DNA of 6,504 nucleotides from JBFWIL01 sp050256015 (lineage in GTDB: Bacteria; Bacteroidota; Bacteroidia; Bacteroidales; Prolixibacteraceae), in assembly GCA_050256015.1 (NCBI GenBank), contig JBFWIL010000156.1, positions 1-6,504 on the forward strand. The letters run 5' to 3'. Position 1 is the first letter of the stretch. Each line of letters opens with the position of its first letter. Below, in pieces: positions 5,862 through 6,504 of this stretch. The position numbers and the translations under genes were made by a program. The notes beneath the pieces were generated by a model. It did not search any database. It worked only from the letters and a program-made list of their open reading frames with translations, and was not told where the DNA came from.

Positions 5862-6362
5862 ATGGAAGATACTTATACCAAGCCATCAGGCAAAGTACAC
5901 CTTGGCAGAAACATTGCCCGGATAAGGGAATTGAAAGGAATGAAGCAGGAAACCCTGGCGGAGAAGCTTGGCACAAACCAGCAGGCTGTTTCCCGCCTCG
6001 AACAAAAAGAAACAATGGACGTAAAAAAACTGGAAGAAGTCGCGGAAGCGTTGGGTGTTACTCCCGAAGCCATTAAAGCATTTAATGAAGATGCAGCGTT
6101 TACTTTTATTAACAGCAATGCTTTCCATGATAATTCCGCTTTAAATACCTTTACTAGCGGCAACAACCAAAATTATCAGCCAACCTTTAACCCTCTCGAC
6201 AAAATCATTGAGCAGTCAGCAAAGATAGAGGAGTTATACAAAGCATTGTTAAAAAGCGAACAAGAAAAGAATCATGCTCTTTCAGAAGCCAACAAAGCTG
6301 TTCTTGATCTTGCAGAAGAAGTAAAAAAGCTGAATTTTGCGAATAAGCGAGAACAAAGCTGA
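5862..6362 (+). CDS. XRE-family helix-turn-helix regulator with C-terminal coiled coil
   Basis: This 166-residue cytoplasmic DNA-binding protein has a Cro/CI-type helix-turn-helix at about residues 15-73. In it, QETLAEKLG (29-37) forms the first helix of the motif, QQAVSRLEQ (40-48) the recognition helix, and LEEVAEALGVTPEAIKAF (57-74) closes the fold. A polar Asn-rich linker (about 84-110) follows, then NPLDKIIEQSAKIEELYKAL and a charged helical tail (about 110-162) that probably forms a coiled coil for dimerisation. No peptidase, ligand-binding or toxin-related domain is seen. From family knowledge, this HTH plus NP-[LIV]-[DE]-KI plus coiled-coil plan is common in Bacteroidota, with targets mostly unknown. 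It is divergent from the susCD block and follows an operator-like array, so self-repression is likely and control of the adjacent RNA or susCD is possible. The ATG is well placed behind a promoter match. No partner toxin or antitoxin gene is visible. Confidence 0.9.
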   Translation: MEDTYTKPSGKVHLGRNIARIRELKGMKQETLAEKLGTNQQAVSRLEQKETMDVKKLEEVAEALGVTPEAIKAFNEDAAFTFINSNAFHDNSALNTFTSGNNQNYQPTFNPLDKIIEQSAKIEELYKALLKSEQEKNHALSEANKAVLDLAEEVKKLNFANKREQS

Positions 6363-6424
6363 ACTTGTTCGAACTTTGTCGAGCGTGAGCAAAATCTATG
6401 GAGTGAAAGCGGCGGGTAAGTGAG

Positions 6425-6453
6425 GGTAAAGCCAGGCTTGTCTGGGCTTTACC
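6425..6453 (+). terminator. Hairpin downstream of the XRE gene, terminator-like but lacking a U-run
   Basis: GGTAAAGCCAG (6425-6435) pairs with CTGGGCTTTACC (6442-6453), leaving a single bulged G and a 6-base loop. It starts 63 bases after the XRE stop. No T-run follows on the plus strand and no A-run precedes it, so it is not a standard intrinsic terminator. It may stop or stabilise the XRE transcript by other means. The rest of 6363-6504 shows no gene that I can support. Confidence 0.4.
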
Positions 6454-6504
6454 GAACGGTAGTGATTCGCGCAAATCAAAAACGGTTAATCAAGTATAGA
6501 AAGA

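Noticed and set aside
5693..6076. Plus-strand open frame running across the XRE promoter into the XRE gene
   Set aside because: It overlaps the XRE gene in another frame, spans the operator-like array and promoter, and has no protein features.
6205..6474. Minus-strand 89-codon frame opposite the XRE 3' end
   Set aside because: It is antisense to the coiled-coil coding region, with no signal or domain. It is listed as a finding only for possible conservation of the DNA, not as a gene.

Overview
The window looks like accessory DNA from a member of the Bacteroidota, probably Bacteroidales or a close relative. The evidence is a SusC/SusD outer-membrane pair, lipoprotein-type signal peptides, promoter-like elements of the phylum's TAnnTTTG type, and an XRE regulator with a body plan I associate with this phylum. 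The species cannot be named from the sequence.

Layout: on the minus strand, reading right to left, there is a structured RNA candidate (about 5657-5455), a roughly 400-base leader region rich in small palindromes, a SusC-like TonB-dependent transporter (5047-1979), a SusD-like glycan-binding lipoprotein 18 bases behind it (1960-332), a 240-base gap with a long hairpin (225-282), and the first 30 codons of another lipoprotein (91 down to the window edge). On the plus strand, divergent from this block, an XRE-family DNA-binding protein (5862-6362) is preceded by an operator-like array and a good Bacteroidota promoter match, and followed by a hairpin.

How it works together: SusC and SusD form the outer-membrane importer for an oligosaccharide or similar nutrient, and the truncated lipoprotein is positioned to be the next gene of the same utilisation locus. 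No glycoside hydrolase, ECF sigma/anti-sigma pair or hybrid two-component sensor is visible, so the substrate and the main regulator are unknown. The XRE protein is the only visible regulator and is probably at least self-regulating.

The most notable item is the 5455-5657 element. It is a nearly continuous rod of paired segments about 190 bases long, with a promoter-like element at one end and two U-runs at the other. Its overall shape resembles 6S RNA. It also contains alternative pairings that exclude one another, so a switching leader for susCD is a second possibility.
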